Positions 1-5,727 of a stretch of 7,354 nt of DNA are shown here, in pieces. The notes under the pieces are model-generated. The model saw only the letters and a program-made list of their open reading frames with translations, was not told where the DNA came from and ran no database searches. The position numbers were made by a program, and so were the translations under genes. Origin of the DNA: an uncultured Pseudomonadota bacterium (GTDB lineage Bacteria; Myxococcota_A; Polyangia; HGW-17); assembly GCA_938004375.1 (NCBI GenBank), contig CALKWH010000243.1, positions 1 to 7,354 on the forward strand. The letters run 5' to 3'. The stretch's first letter is position 1, and each line of letters starts with the position of its first letter.

Positions 1-1
1 G

Positions 2-151
2 GTCGGCCCCGACATGGGCGTCAAGGCCTCCGGCGGCATCCGCGACACCAAGACCGCGGCCGACATGGTCGCCGCCGGCGCCACCCGCCTGGGCGCATCC
101 GCGTCCGTCGCCATCGTCAGCGGCCAGGCCGCCACCGGCAAGGGATATTGA
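2..151 (+). CDS. deoC: Deoxyribose-phosphate aldolase, C-terminal fragment (5' end outside window)
   Basis: These are the last 49 codons of a deoC gene whose start lies left of the window. DeoC (class I aldolase, TIM barrel, cytosolic) cleaves 2-deoxyribose-5-phosphate to glyceraldehyde-3-phosphate and acetaldehyde in deoxynucleoside catabolism. The fragment has the signature [14 protein letters not shown] segment (here [10 protein letters not shown]), whose Lys corresponds to the proton-relay Lys201 of the E. coli enzyme. It is followed by the phosphate-site segment GATRLGAS and a short tail ending in GKGY. The terminal Tyr matches the C-terminal Tyr known to reach the active site in E. coli DeoC. 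The catalytic Schiff-base Lys would be upstream and is not visible. The stop TGA (149-151) directly abuts the stop codon of the convergent glycosyltransferase gene. Family assignment is firm despite the short length. Confidence 0.9.
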   Translation, partial: VGPDMGVKASGGIRDTKTAADMVAAGATRLGASASVAIVSGQAATGKGY

Positions 152-1276
152 TCACGCCAGCGACAAGATCCGATCCAGACGGGCGGCGGTGACCGGGAGC
201 GCGAACTCGAGCTCCATCTTGGCCCGGGCCGCGCGGCCCATCTGCGCGCGCAGCGGACCATCCTTGAGCAGTTGGGCCAGCGCGTCGGCCATGGCCACGG
301 CGTCCCGCTCGGGGACGAGGAGCCCGGTGACCCCGTCGGCCACCCGATCGGCGGCGCCGGCGTGACAGGTGGCCACCACCGGCTTTCCGCGGGCGGCGCC
401 CTCGAGGAGCGCGTGGCCGGGCGCGTCGAAGAAGAACCCCGGCGAGACCACCGGCGGCCACAGCACCAGATCGGCGCGCTCCCACGCATCGGCCTGGTCG
501 TCCGCCCGGACCAGGAACAGGTCGCCGCGCACGGGGCTGGCGTCGAGCCGGGGCCGCAGCTCCGCTCCGGTAGCCTCGTCCGCCAAAATCCACAACTGCG
601 CCGGCACCCCGCTCTCGCGGACCAACTCAAACGCGCAAAGGGCCACCTCGACCCCACCCACGGGGGCGGGGGGCGCCGTCAGCAGCACTACCGGGCGCCC
701 GTTCTCCGGCCGCGATCCCGGCGATGCCGACCCCGGTGGTGGGAGCTCGACCCCTGTGGCGTGCAGCGCCAGCCGGTCCCGCGGACACCCGGCCTCGAGC
801 GCCAGCTCGAAGAACGCCGGACACGGCACCAGGAAGCGTGTCACGCCCGCGAAGAGCTCCTGGCGGCGCGCGGCGTATCGCCGGGCCAGCGGATCGGGGC
901 CATCGGGCCGAAGCAGCCGCGTGAGATCCGCCCCGGTGAGGAACGCCACCAGGGGCAGGTGGAAGAACTGCGCCATGGGCAGCGCGGTGAGGGCCTCCTG
1001 CCCGGAGGGCGCCAGCACCAGTTCGTGGCCGGCCCGCGAGAAGTGCCGCCAGAAGCTGCGGCGCAGGCGTCCGGCCGGATGCCACACGGGGATCTTCGGC
1101 ACGACGCTGGTCTCGCCGTGGCCGAACACGGCCGGCAACCGGCAGGCGAACCCGTCCAGGTTGGCCGTCAAAGCGTACACGGTGCACTCGTGGGCCGTCA
1201 AAGCTTCGAGCTCCCGGGCCAGCGGCCGCAGGTCTGGGGGACAGAAATTATGGAACACCGCGGCGATCTGGCCCAT
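152..1276 (-). CDS. Glycosyltransferase family 4-like (GT-B fold), 374 aa
   Basis: Likely a retaining GT-B glycosyltransferase that moves a sugar from a nucleotide-sugar donor to an unknown acceptor, at the cytosolic face of the membrane or in the cytosol. The N-terminal half (about 1-175) is a Rossmann-like acceptor domain with the segment LVLAPSGQEAL near 87-96. The C-terminal half (about 193-350) carries the Glycos_transf_1 signature: D284-x7-E292 in DAPGHALLEGAARGKPVVAT, then GAADRVADGVTGLLVPE, an EX7E-type donor site with the first Glu changed to Asp. The usual GR...KG donor-phosphate segment aligns to TAPPAPVGGVE (200-210), with Pro202 and Gly207 in place of Arg and Lys, so activity may be altered. 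There is no signal peptide or TM segment. The ATG at 1276 sits 1 base after the kinase stop, with GGAGGG 5 bases upstream inside the kinase's 3' end, which indicates translational coupling. It is the last gene of the minus-strand block. The acceptor is unknown. Confidence 0.82.
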   Translation of the reverse strand: MGQIAAVFHNFCPPDLRPLARELEALTAHECTVYALTANLDGFACRLPAVFGHGETSVVPKIPVWHPAGRLRRSFWRHFSRAGHELVLAPSGQEALTALPMAQFFHLPLVAFLTGADLTRLLRPDGPDPLARRYAARRQELFAGVTRFLVPCPAFFELALEAGCPRDRLALHATGVELPPPGSASPGSRPENGRPVVLLTAPPAPVGGVEVALCAFELVRESGVPAQLWILADEATGAELRPRLDASPVRGDLFLVRADDQADAWERADLVLWPPVVSPGFFFDAPGHALLEGAARGKPVVATCHAGAADRVADGVTGLLVPERDAVAMADALAQLLKDGPLRAQMGRAARAKMELEFALPVTAARLDRILSLA

Positions 1277-1277
1277 C

Positions 1278-2807
1278 TCATCCCTCCGTGAACGCGGCGG
1301 CGGTGGTCAGCGCGGGCAGGACCAGCTCGAAGCGGGCCCCGCCGCCGGGCGCCGCCAGCACATCGATGACACCCCCGTGCTGGTGCAAGATCTGCAGACT
1401 CACGGTGAGGCCCAGGCCCGTCCCGTGCGCCTTGGTGGTGTAGAACGCCTCGAACAGGCGTTTTCGCTGCTCTTCGGTGATCCCGGGGCCCTCGTCCTGG
1501 ACGGCGACGACCACCTTCCGATCCCGGGCGACCGACTCCAAGAGCAGCCTGCCCCCGTCGGGCATGGCCTCGCGGGCGTTGCGCACCAGGTTCAGCAGCA
1601 CCTGGCGCAGGAGCCCCTCATCCCCGGCGATCCGCGGCCCGGACGGATCCAGGACCAGCTCCAGACGCACACGCCCGAGCTCGAGCTCGCCCTCCAGAAA
1701 CTGCCGGAAGTCGTCGAGCAACGCGTTGACGTCCAGAGGACGGGGCTGGGGCTTGGGGAGCCGGGCGAACACCAGGTACTCCTCGGAGATCCCCGTGAGG
1801 CGGTCCACCTCCTTCTGGATCTGCGCCAGAAGCTCGACCATCTCCTCTCTGGCGGTGCCCTCGGGCAGTTCGCGGCAAAGGTCGGAGACCAGCTCCACCT
1901 GGAAGGAGAGCGCTGCCAGCGGGTTTCTCAACTCGTGGGCGATCTGGGCCGAGAGCTTGCCGGCGGCGGCCAGTTGCTCGGAGCGGATCAGGCGCCCCTC
2001 TCGCTCCAGGATGGCCTCGGTCATGGAGTTGAATTCGGCCGCGAGCTGGCCCAGCTCGTCCTGGCCGGTGACCTCGATGCGGTGTGAGAAGTCCCCCTGC
2101 CCCAGGCGGCGAGCACCCTGGGTGAGCCGGGCGAGCACCCGCAGCGGCCGGTAGGAGAGCGCGATGATCGCCAGCGCGAGCACGAAGGCCACGACCAGGA
2201 GCGTGATCTGCATCTGCAAAAGGTCGCGCTCGCTGTCCTCGATGCGGCCGGCGAGCTGGCGCACCCGGGTGCGCGCGGCGCCCACCAGTTGACGAATGCG
2301 GGACAGCAGCAGGCTCTCCTTGCGGAACAGCGCCTTCACGTCCGGGCGCTCGAGCCCGGAGGAGAACCCCGCGGCCCAGATCTCCTGCACTTGCTTCCAC
2401 TCGAGCTCGAGCTGGGCCAGCATGGGCGCGAGGGTGGTCCGGTAGTAGCCCGCCTCCTCCTCATCCAAGCGGTGGACGTTCTGCTCCACGAGGACCCGCA
2501 CCCTTTCGTAGGCCTCGTTGCGCTTCTCCGAGGTCACCTTGAGCCAGCGCGTCAGGAGCGCCGGGCTACGCCTCGCCTCGGGATCGGTCTCCTGGGTGGA
2601 CAGGTTCTTCAGCAGGAGCAGCAACTGGGACTGGCTGGTCTCCAGGGCGAACGTCTGGTGGGAGAAGCTCAGGTGGAAGCGGTTGATCTTGGCGAACTCC
2701 GAGCCCAGACGCTGGAGCCCGAAAAGGCTCCACACCTGCAGGCCGGAGAACAGCAGCAGCAGGACCACGAAGCCCAGGAACAGCCTGGTGGGGAGCGAGA
2801 CTCTCAC
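1278..2807 (-). CDS. Membrane-bound sensor histidine kinase with HAMP domain (orphan), 509 aa
   Basis: A two-component sensor kinase that autophosphorylates on His and would pass the phosphate to a response regulator not present in this window. Domains in order: short N-tail; TM1 about 10-29 (LFLGFVVLLLLFSGLQVWSLF region); extracytoplasmic, mostly helical sensor region about 30-197, with no recognised ligand motif; TM2 about 198-220; HAMP about 221-274; HisKA dimerisation helix with the H-box AHELRNPL (phospho-acceptor His291); HATPase_c with N-box LVRNAREAM (Asn410), G1 box DEGPGI (Asp438), FYTTK F-box, and G2 box GTGLGL (462-467). This arrangement resembles NtrB/AtoS-type kinases; all catalytic motifs are intact. 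The GTG at 2807 is chosen because it lies 13 bases after the cupin stop and puts TM1 at the N-terminus. The open frame runs upstream to 2945, but that extension overlaps the cupin gene and is low-complexity and Pro/Ser-rich. The Shine-Dalgarno is weak (GGGA 8 bases upstream). Confidence 0.93.
   Translation of the reverse strand: MRVSLPTRLFLGFVVLLLLFSGLQVWSLFGLQRLGSEFAKINRFHLSFSHQTFALETSQSQLLLLLKNLSTQETDPEARRSPALLTRWLKVTSEKRNEAYERVRVLVEQNVHRLDEEEAGYYRTTLAPMLAQLELEWKQVQEIWAAGFSSGLERPDVKALFRKESLLLSRIRQLVGAARTRVRQLAGRIEDSERDLLQMQITLLVVAFVLALAIIALSYRPLRVLARLTQGARRLGQGDFSHRIEVTGQDELGQLAAEFNSMTEAILEREGRLIRSEQLAAAGKLSAQIAHELRNPLAALSFQVELVSDLCRELPEGTAREEMVELLAQIQKEVDRLTGISEEYLVFARLPKPQPRPLDVNALLDDFRQFLEGELELGRVRLELVLDPSGPRIAGDEGLLRQVLLNLVRNAREAMPDGGRLLLESVARDRKVVVAVQDEGPGITEEQRKRLFEAFYTTKAHGTGLGLTVSLQILHQHGGVIDVLAAPGGGARFELVLPALTTAAAFTEG
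1282..1287 (-). promoter_or_regulatory. Shine-Dalgarno of the glycosyltransferase gene, inside the kinase 3' end
   Basis: On the minus strand the sequence reads GGAGGG-ATGAG-ATG. This is a strong ribosome binding site 5 bases from the start at 1276, lying within the last codons of the histidine kinase and overlapping its stop context. It supports the chosen start and suggests the two proteins are made by coupled translation. Confidence 0.75.
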
Positions 2808-2820
2808 GCCCAGGATCCCG

Positions 2821-3180
2821 TCACTTCCGCCAGCCCTGGTCGTAGGCCTCGGGAACGATGCAGATGAACCGGAAGGTCTCCTCGCCGGTGTTGCGGAACT
2901 GATGCTCGGCACCGGCGGGCACGAAGGCGTAGGCGCCGGCTCCAACCGGGTGCTCGGCGCCGTCCAGAAACAGGCTGCCCGTCCCGCCGATCACATAGTT
3001 CACGTGGAACCAGTCGTGGGCGTGACGCGGGGTGTGACCGCCGGGCCCGAGCTCGAACACGCGCATCACGTGATCGTGCCAGCCGTCGGCCGGGCTGACC
3101 AGGATCTTCTTCACCACCGCGCGCAGGCCATCGCCCTCCAGCGGGGCGCCTTCCAGTTGATCGATGTGTCCGATCGTCAT
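2821..3180 (-). CDS. Small single-domain cupin protein, 119 aa
   Basis: A cytosolic conserved-barrel (cupin_2 type) protein; members include metal-dependent enzymes, sugar or small-molecule binding proteins and sensors, so the exact role is unknown. Cupin motif 1 is seen at GGHTPRHAHDWFHVNYVIGG (48-66): His53 and His55 are the HxH metal ligands and His59 is retained, but the position of the usual Glu ligand is Val60. Motif 2 is complete at GAYAFVPAGAEHQFRN (82-97), with metal-ligand His93. The metal site would thus be three His without the Glu. An in-frame TTG lies one codon earlier at 3183, but the ATG at 3180 has better spacing (7 bases) from the strong AGGAGG. The stop at 2821 is 13 bases before the kinase start, and the gene begins 16 bases after the preceding gene, so it belongs to the same transcript. 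A ligand-sensing role next to the kinase is only a guess. Confidence 0.88.
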   Translation of the reverse strand: MTIGHIDQLEGAPLEGDGLRAVVKKILVSPADGWHDHVMRVFELGPGGHTPRHAHDWFHVNYVIGGTGSLFLDGAEHPVGAGAYAFVPAGAEHQFRNTGEETFRFICIVPEAYDQGWRK

Positions 3181-3187
3181 CAATGCA

Positions 3188-3193
3188 CCTCCT
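3188..3193 (-). promoter_or_regulatory. Strong Shine-Dalgarno of the cupin gene
   Basis: The minus strand reads AGGAGG-TGCATTG-ATG, a full consensus ribosome binding site with 7-base spacing to the ATG at 3180. It decides the start against the TTG at 3183, which would leave only 4 bases. It occupies most of the 16-base gap to the upstream gene. Confidence 0.8.
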
Positions 3194-3196
3194 TGT

Positions 3197-4981
3197 TCAT
3201 GACACGTGGAACTCGCCCAGGACGGTCTCGGTCACCGGCCACGTCTCCGGGGGACCGTCGAAGCCCGCCAGCCAGGGCGCCCGGATCAGCAGGGCCTCCA
3301 GCTCCCGGCGGACCGGCAAGGGGGCCTGGGAGACCAGCCGGGTCCAGCCGCCCGGCTCCACCCGGGGCAACGGGCTGGACAGAAAATAGGCCACGACCTC
3401 CATCAACAGCCCGGCCTTCGGACCGTTGGCCGGCAAAGCGGCGGGGTCGACGCCGTCCGGGAGCCCGACCACCTTCATTGCAGCCGGTTGACGATCCCAG
3501 AAGCCGTCCTCGACGGGCGCCTGGTCCAGCGCATGCCAGGTGAAGCCGGCGCCGTCGCGCTCCATGTAGCCGCGGGCCGACATCCAGAGCGCGCTGCCGC
3601 AGCGGAAGTCCAGAACCTCACCCGCGCAGGAGAGCTCGGTGATGCGACCGGGACACACGCACACCAGGTTTCCGGCGCACGTGGGATACAGCGCGGAGGC
3701 GGGCAGCAGCAGATGGAAATCCCCTCGCCCGCCGTCGCTTCGCCACAAGGAGAGGCGCGCGCCGTCCTCCCAGAGCACGGCGAGCACGTCCGGACCGGCG
3801 AAGCAGATCTGGGCGCAGGCGGGGAAGCGCTCTTGCAGGGGCGGTTCCCCCGCCCGGAACAGGCTCACCGTCCCGGCCTCGTCCAGGATGGCGACGGCCT
3901 CGCCGTCGGTGACGAGTTGGCGCACGCTCTCGGGGGCCGGCCACGCGCTCTTGCGCAGCCAGAAGGGCTCGCTCACGCCGGAGACCAGCTCCACGAGCAC
4001 CACCTGGGGCGCCCCGCCCGGCGCGTGGATGAAGGCGACGTGGCGCACCTGCGGGTCCACGGCGAACGGCAGGGGAAACGGCCCACATTGAATCGGAGTC
4101 GCGCCGGGTTCGAACACCAGGAAGCTCTGCTCGGCGGACTGGATCGAGGGCACCGCCACGTGCCGACCCCGGGTGGTGGGCGCCACCAACGCAGCACTGA
4201 GCCAGGGGGCCACGCGCTCCTGATCGGGGTAGACGCGCAACTGGTCGTCCACGACCGCCAATTCGAGCTCGCCGCTCATCGCGGCCCAGGTCGCGCCCGG
4301 CGGGAGGTGTGCGGGGACTTTCACCTCATACCGGCAGGCGGGATCGGCGCGGCGTGGCGTGAAGCTCCCCTCCCCGTCGAGCAGGATGCGGCCCTCCTCG
4401 AGAGCGCGGCGCGCCCGGGCGGCCACGAACGGGCCCAGCTCAGGCTCCGGCAGGAACTCCCGAGCGGCGCGGCGGATCAACTCCCAACCGTAAGGGCAGG
4501 CCAGCGCCTCGGGACGCGCGCTCAAACGGGCCGCCAGCCGGAGCGCGCCCACCAGGCCCGGCCCCGATGCCTCCAGGCTCCCCTGGAACGGACATGGCTC
4601 GTCCCGCAGACAGGGGGAGCTGGCCTCCAGGATCCGGCGCAGGAAACAGACGCCCACGGGGCCGTGCAGATCGAAGCCGACCCCCGTCGCGGTCTCGAGG
4701 CGGGTCTCCTTCCACAGCATGGCCCGCCCGAAACGGGTGACGAGGGCCTCGACCGCGGGCAGATCCCAGAGCGGGACCTGGTGCAGGATCTCCTCGGCGG
4801 TCTCCCGGCAGACGTAGCCGGGCTCGGCGGAGAACCGCGCCAGGATCCCCTCGTACTCCCTGGAGCGTGACCAGCCCAACGTGCAGACGAAGAGCGGCTC
4901 GGTTCCGAGCTCGAGGTCCCGCCCGCACCGCGGACAGTGCCGCGCCGCTTCCAGGCTGTGACAGGACGGACAGACTCGCAT
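3197..4981 (-). CDS. Unrecognised 594-aa protein with N-terminal zinc ribbon and propeller-like middle
   Basis: I do not recognise the family. The N-terminus has a compact zinc ribbon, CPSC-x8-CPRCG (Cys4, Cys7, Cys16, Cys19), typical of metal-stabilised protein- or nucleic-acid-interaction tags. Residues about 25-215 are mixed helical with further scattered Cys (Cys33, 58, 112, 124, 130, 162). From about 232 to 490 the chain shows repeated short hydrophobic strands separated by G/D turns (for example ELAVVDDQLRVY, HVAFIHAPGG, VAILDEAGTVSLF, VLAVLWEDGARLSLW), suggestive of a beta-propeller; this is inference. The C-terminal about 100 residues are helical. There is no signal peptide or TM segment, so it is probably cytosolic. 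The ATG at 4981 is chosen because the zinc ribbon starts there and GGAGG lies 11 bases upstream. The frame stays open to 5629, but that stretch covers the tandem repeat and the next gene in another frame. It is followed by the cupin gene 16 bases on. Confidence 0.8.
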   Translation of the reverse strand: MRVCPSCHSLEAARHCPRCGRDLELGTEPLFVCTLGWSRSREYEGILARFSAEPGYVCRETAEEILHQVPLWDLPAVEALVTRFGRAMLWKETRLETATGVGFDLHGPVGVCFLRRILEASSPCLRDEPCPFQGSLEASGPGLVGALRLAARLSARPEALACPYGWELIRRAAREFLPEPELGPFVAARARRALEEGRILLDGEGSFTPRRADPACRYEVKVPAHLPPGATWAAMSGELELAVVDDQLRVYPDQERVAPWLSAALVAPTTRGRHVAVPSIQSAEQSFLVFEPGATPIQCGPFPLPFAVDPQVRHVAFIHAPGGAPQVVLVELVSGVSEPFWLRKSAWPAPESVRQLVTDGEAVAILDEAGTVSLFRAGEPPLQERFPACAQICFAGPDVLAVLWEDGARLSLWRSDGGRGDFHLLLPASALYPTCAGNLVCVCPGRITELSCAGEVLDFRCGSALWMSARGYMERDGAGFTWHALDQAPVEDGFWDRQPAAMKVVGLPDGVDPAALPANGPKAGLLMEVVAYFLSSPLPRVEPGGWTRLVSQAPLPVRRELEALLIRAPWLAGFDGPPETWPVTETVLGEFHVS

Positions 4982-4991
4982 CGACGGGGCG

Positions 4992-4996
4992 CCTCC
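4992..4996 (-). promoter_or_regulatory. Shine-Dalgarno of the zinc-ribbon gene
   Basis: GGAGG on the minus strand lies 11 bases before the ATG at 4981. The spacing is on the long side but it is the only clear site, and it supports starting the protein at the zinc ribbon rather than far upstream. Confidence 0.55.
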
Positions 4997-5004
4997 GGGG
5001 ATGA

Positions 5005-5018
5005 CGGCCGCAAGGCCG
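5005..5018. repeat. Short GC hairpin in the leader of the zinc-ribbon gene
   Basis: CGGCC-GCAA-GGCCG forms a 5-bp perfect stem closed by a four-base loop, GCAA on the plus strand and TTGC on the minus-strand transcript. It lies about 24 bases upstream of the start at 4981. No U-tract follows on the minus strand, so it is not a terminator. It could be a minor leader structure or chance in GC-rich DNA. Confidence 0.35.
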
Positions 5019-5061
5019 GGAAAAATCAGGTGAGGGTACCCCACGCGGGAGGAAAAGGAAA

Positions 5062-5127
5062 GGGGCAGCGATTCCCCATCGAAATCGAAATCGAAGTCGA
5101 AATCGAAATCGAAATCGGGACTGCCCC
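5062..5127 (-). repeat. Inverted repeat enclosing the hexamer array; possible terminator or attenuator
   Basis: GGGGCAG (5062-5068) and CTGCCCC (5121-5127) are perfect 7-base complements, with inner arms TTCCCC (5072-5077) and GGGA (5117-5120) also able to pair across the hexamer array. On the minus-strand transcript the outer arm starts inside the TAG stop context of the 153-aa gene. After the closing arm comes a pyrimidine-rich run, TTTCCTTTTCC. This could act as a terminator-like or attenuating hairpin between the 153-aa gene and the zinc-ribbon gene, or be the arms of a small REP-like element. The large loop (about 39 bases) argues against a classical intrinsic terminator. Confidence 0.5.
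5078..5116. repeat. GAAATC hexanucleotide tandem array (6 units plus half)
   Basis: Starting with a half unit ATC at 5078, six tandem units follow: GAAATC, GAAATC, GAAGTC, GAAATC, GAAATC, GAAATC. Only the third full unit differs, by one A-to-G change. The period is exactly 6 and the array is AT-richer than its surroundings. Reading frames across it give alternating Asp-Phe (minus) or Ile-Glu (plus) runs, which are not evidence of coding. It lies in the 146-bp gap between the 153-aa and 594-aa genes. Slippage could change its copy number. Confidence 0.95.
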
Positions 5128-5589
5128 CTACTTCAGGCGCAGGACGCGCATGAACTGCTCGGCGGGGACGTGCAGGGTGAGGTCGCCGCGCAGCGAACCA
5201 GACAGGGCCCCCTCGAGGCGCCGGGTGGTCCAGAAGTCCTTGCCCGGCCGGACCACGACCAGCTCCGAGGTGACGCCCTCGGCGGTGACCACCGCGAGCT
5301 TCAGGAAGGGCTCGGCGCACCAGGGCGACAGATGCAGTTCGCCGGACACCTCGGCCCCGTCGAGGTTGGACTCGACGTCGAGGATCCCCTCGACGAGCAA
5401 CACGCCCGGACGCCGGTACACCAGCCGCAGCTCGGCATGGAGCGGGAACATGCGCGCGAGGCGGGCGCCCGCGACCGGCGTGAAGTGGCCGTCGAGCACG
5501 ACCCTGGCGAAGGGCCGGCCCCGAAAGTACTCCGGCATCGTCCGCATCCAGCCCGCCAGTTGATCGATTTTTTCTTGGAACATCGCCAT
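5128..5589 (-). CDS. Conserved-looking hypothetical protein of unknown family, 153 aa
   Basis: I do not recognise this protein. It has a short amphipathic N-terminal helix (MAMFQEKIDQLAGWM) and then alternating strands and turns (for example ARVVLDGHFTPV, AELRLVYRRPGVLLVEGIL, VSGELHLSPW, LKLAVVTAEGVTSELVVVRPG), which predicts a beta-rich soluble domain. There is one Cys (Cys91) and no signal peptide or TM segment. Codon choice matches the neighbours, which supports a real gene. The ATG at 5589 is chosen over the one at 5583 because GAGG lies 6 bases upstream. It is the first gene of the minus-strand block, downstream of a promoter-like TTGACA, and ends with TAG inside the arm of the inverted repeat. 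Its role may be tied to the 594-aa protein downstream, but only adjacency supports that. Confidence 0.7.
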   Translation of the reverse strand: MAMFQEKIDQLAGWMRTMPEYFRGRPFARVVLDGHFTPVAGARLARMFPLHAELRLVYRRPGVLLVEGILDVESNLDGAEVSGELHLSPWCAEPFLKLAVVTAEGVTSELVVVRPGKDFWTTRRLEGALSGSLRGDLTLHVPAEQFMRVLRLK

Positions 5590-5593
5590 TTCG

Positions 5594-5599
5594 CACCTC
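5594..5599 (-). promoter_or_regulatory. Shine-Dalgarno of the 153-aa gene
   Basis: The minus strand reads GAGGTG-CGAA-ATG, so GAGG is 6 bases from the ATG at 5589 and 12 from the in-frame ATG at 5583. This favours the upstream start. Confidence 0.65.
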
Positions 5600-5608
5600 G
5601 CTGGGACA

Positions 5609-5637
5609 TCTATGACGCGCCTGTCGCACCGTGTCAA
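5609..5637 (-). promoter_or_regulatory. Candidate sigma-70-type promoter for the minus-strand operon
   Basis: A perfect -35 hexamer TTGACA (complement of 5632-5637) is followed after 17 bases by CATAGA (5609-5614), a weak -10 with 3 of 6 consensus positions. Transcription would begin near 5602, leaving a leader of about 13 bases that just holds the Shine-Dalgarno. This fits a promoter for the 153-aa gene and possibly everything down to 152. Housekeeping consensus may not apply to this unknown organism. Confidence 0.4.
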
Positions 5638-5652
5638 CCCGAAAAATGGACG

Positions 5653-5681
5653 TTGTGTTCCGCCGCCCCAGGTTGTATGAA
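5653..5681 (+). promoter_or_regulatory. Weak candidate promoter for the EamA-thrC pair
   Basis: TTGTGT (5653-5658), a 17-base spacer and TATGAA (5676-5681) match the sigma-70 pattern at 3 of 6 and 4 of 6 positions. It lies in the 138-bp divergent intergenic region 5590-5727, about 47 bases before the EamA start. Nothing else in this region is recognisable. The match could be chance. Confidence 0.3.
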
Positions 5682-5727
5682 CGGGCAGCTGTCCTCCGGG
5701 TCCCCCCGGCGACGACACCGGAGCTCC

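Noticed and set aside
369..2087. A 572-aa plus-strand reading frame across the glycosyltransferase and kinase genes
   Set aside because: It is antisense to two genes with clear domain motifs and has low-complexity Ser/Arg/Gly composition, typical of shadow frames in GC-rich DNA.
2808..2945. The kinase starting at 2945 inside the cupin gene
   Set aside because: The added 46 residues are Pro/Ser/Arg-rich, overlap the cupin coding region out of frame and precede TM1 without purpose; the GTG at 2807 fits the 13-base gap.
5078..5116. CRISPR array
   Set aside because: The units are 6 bases with no spacers; it is a simple tandem repeat.
4982..5629. An N-terminal extension of the 594-aa protein giving an 810-aa product with an Asp-Phe repeat
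   Set aside because: The extra 216 codons run over the 153-aa gene in another frame and over the hexamer array. The extension is Arg/Pro/Ala-rich like an antisense or off-frame shadow, and the zinc ribbon with its own start and ribosome binding site begins at 4981.
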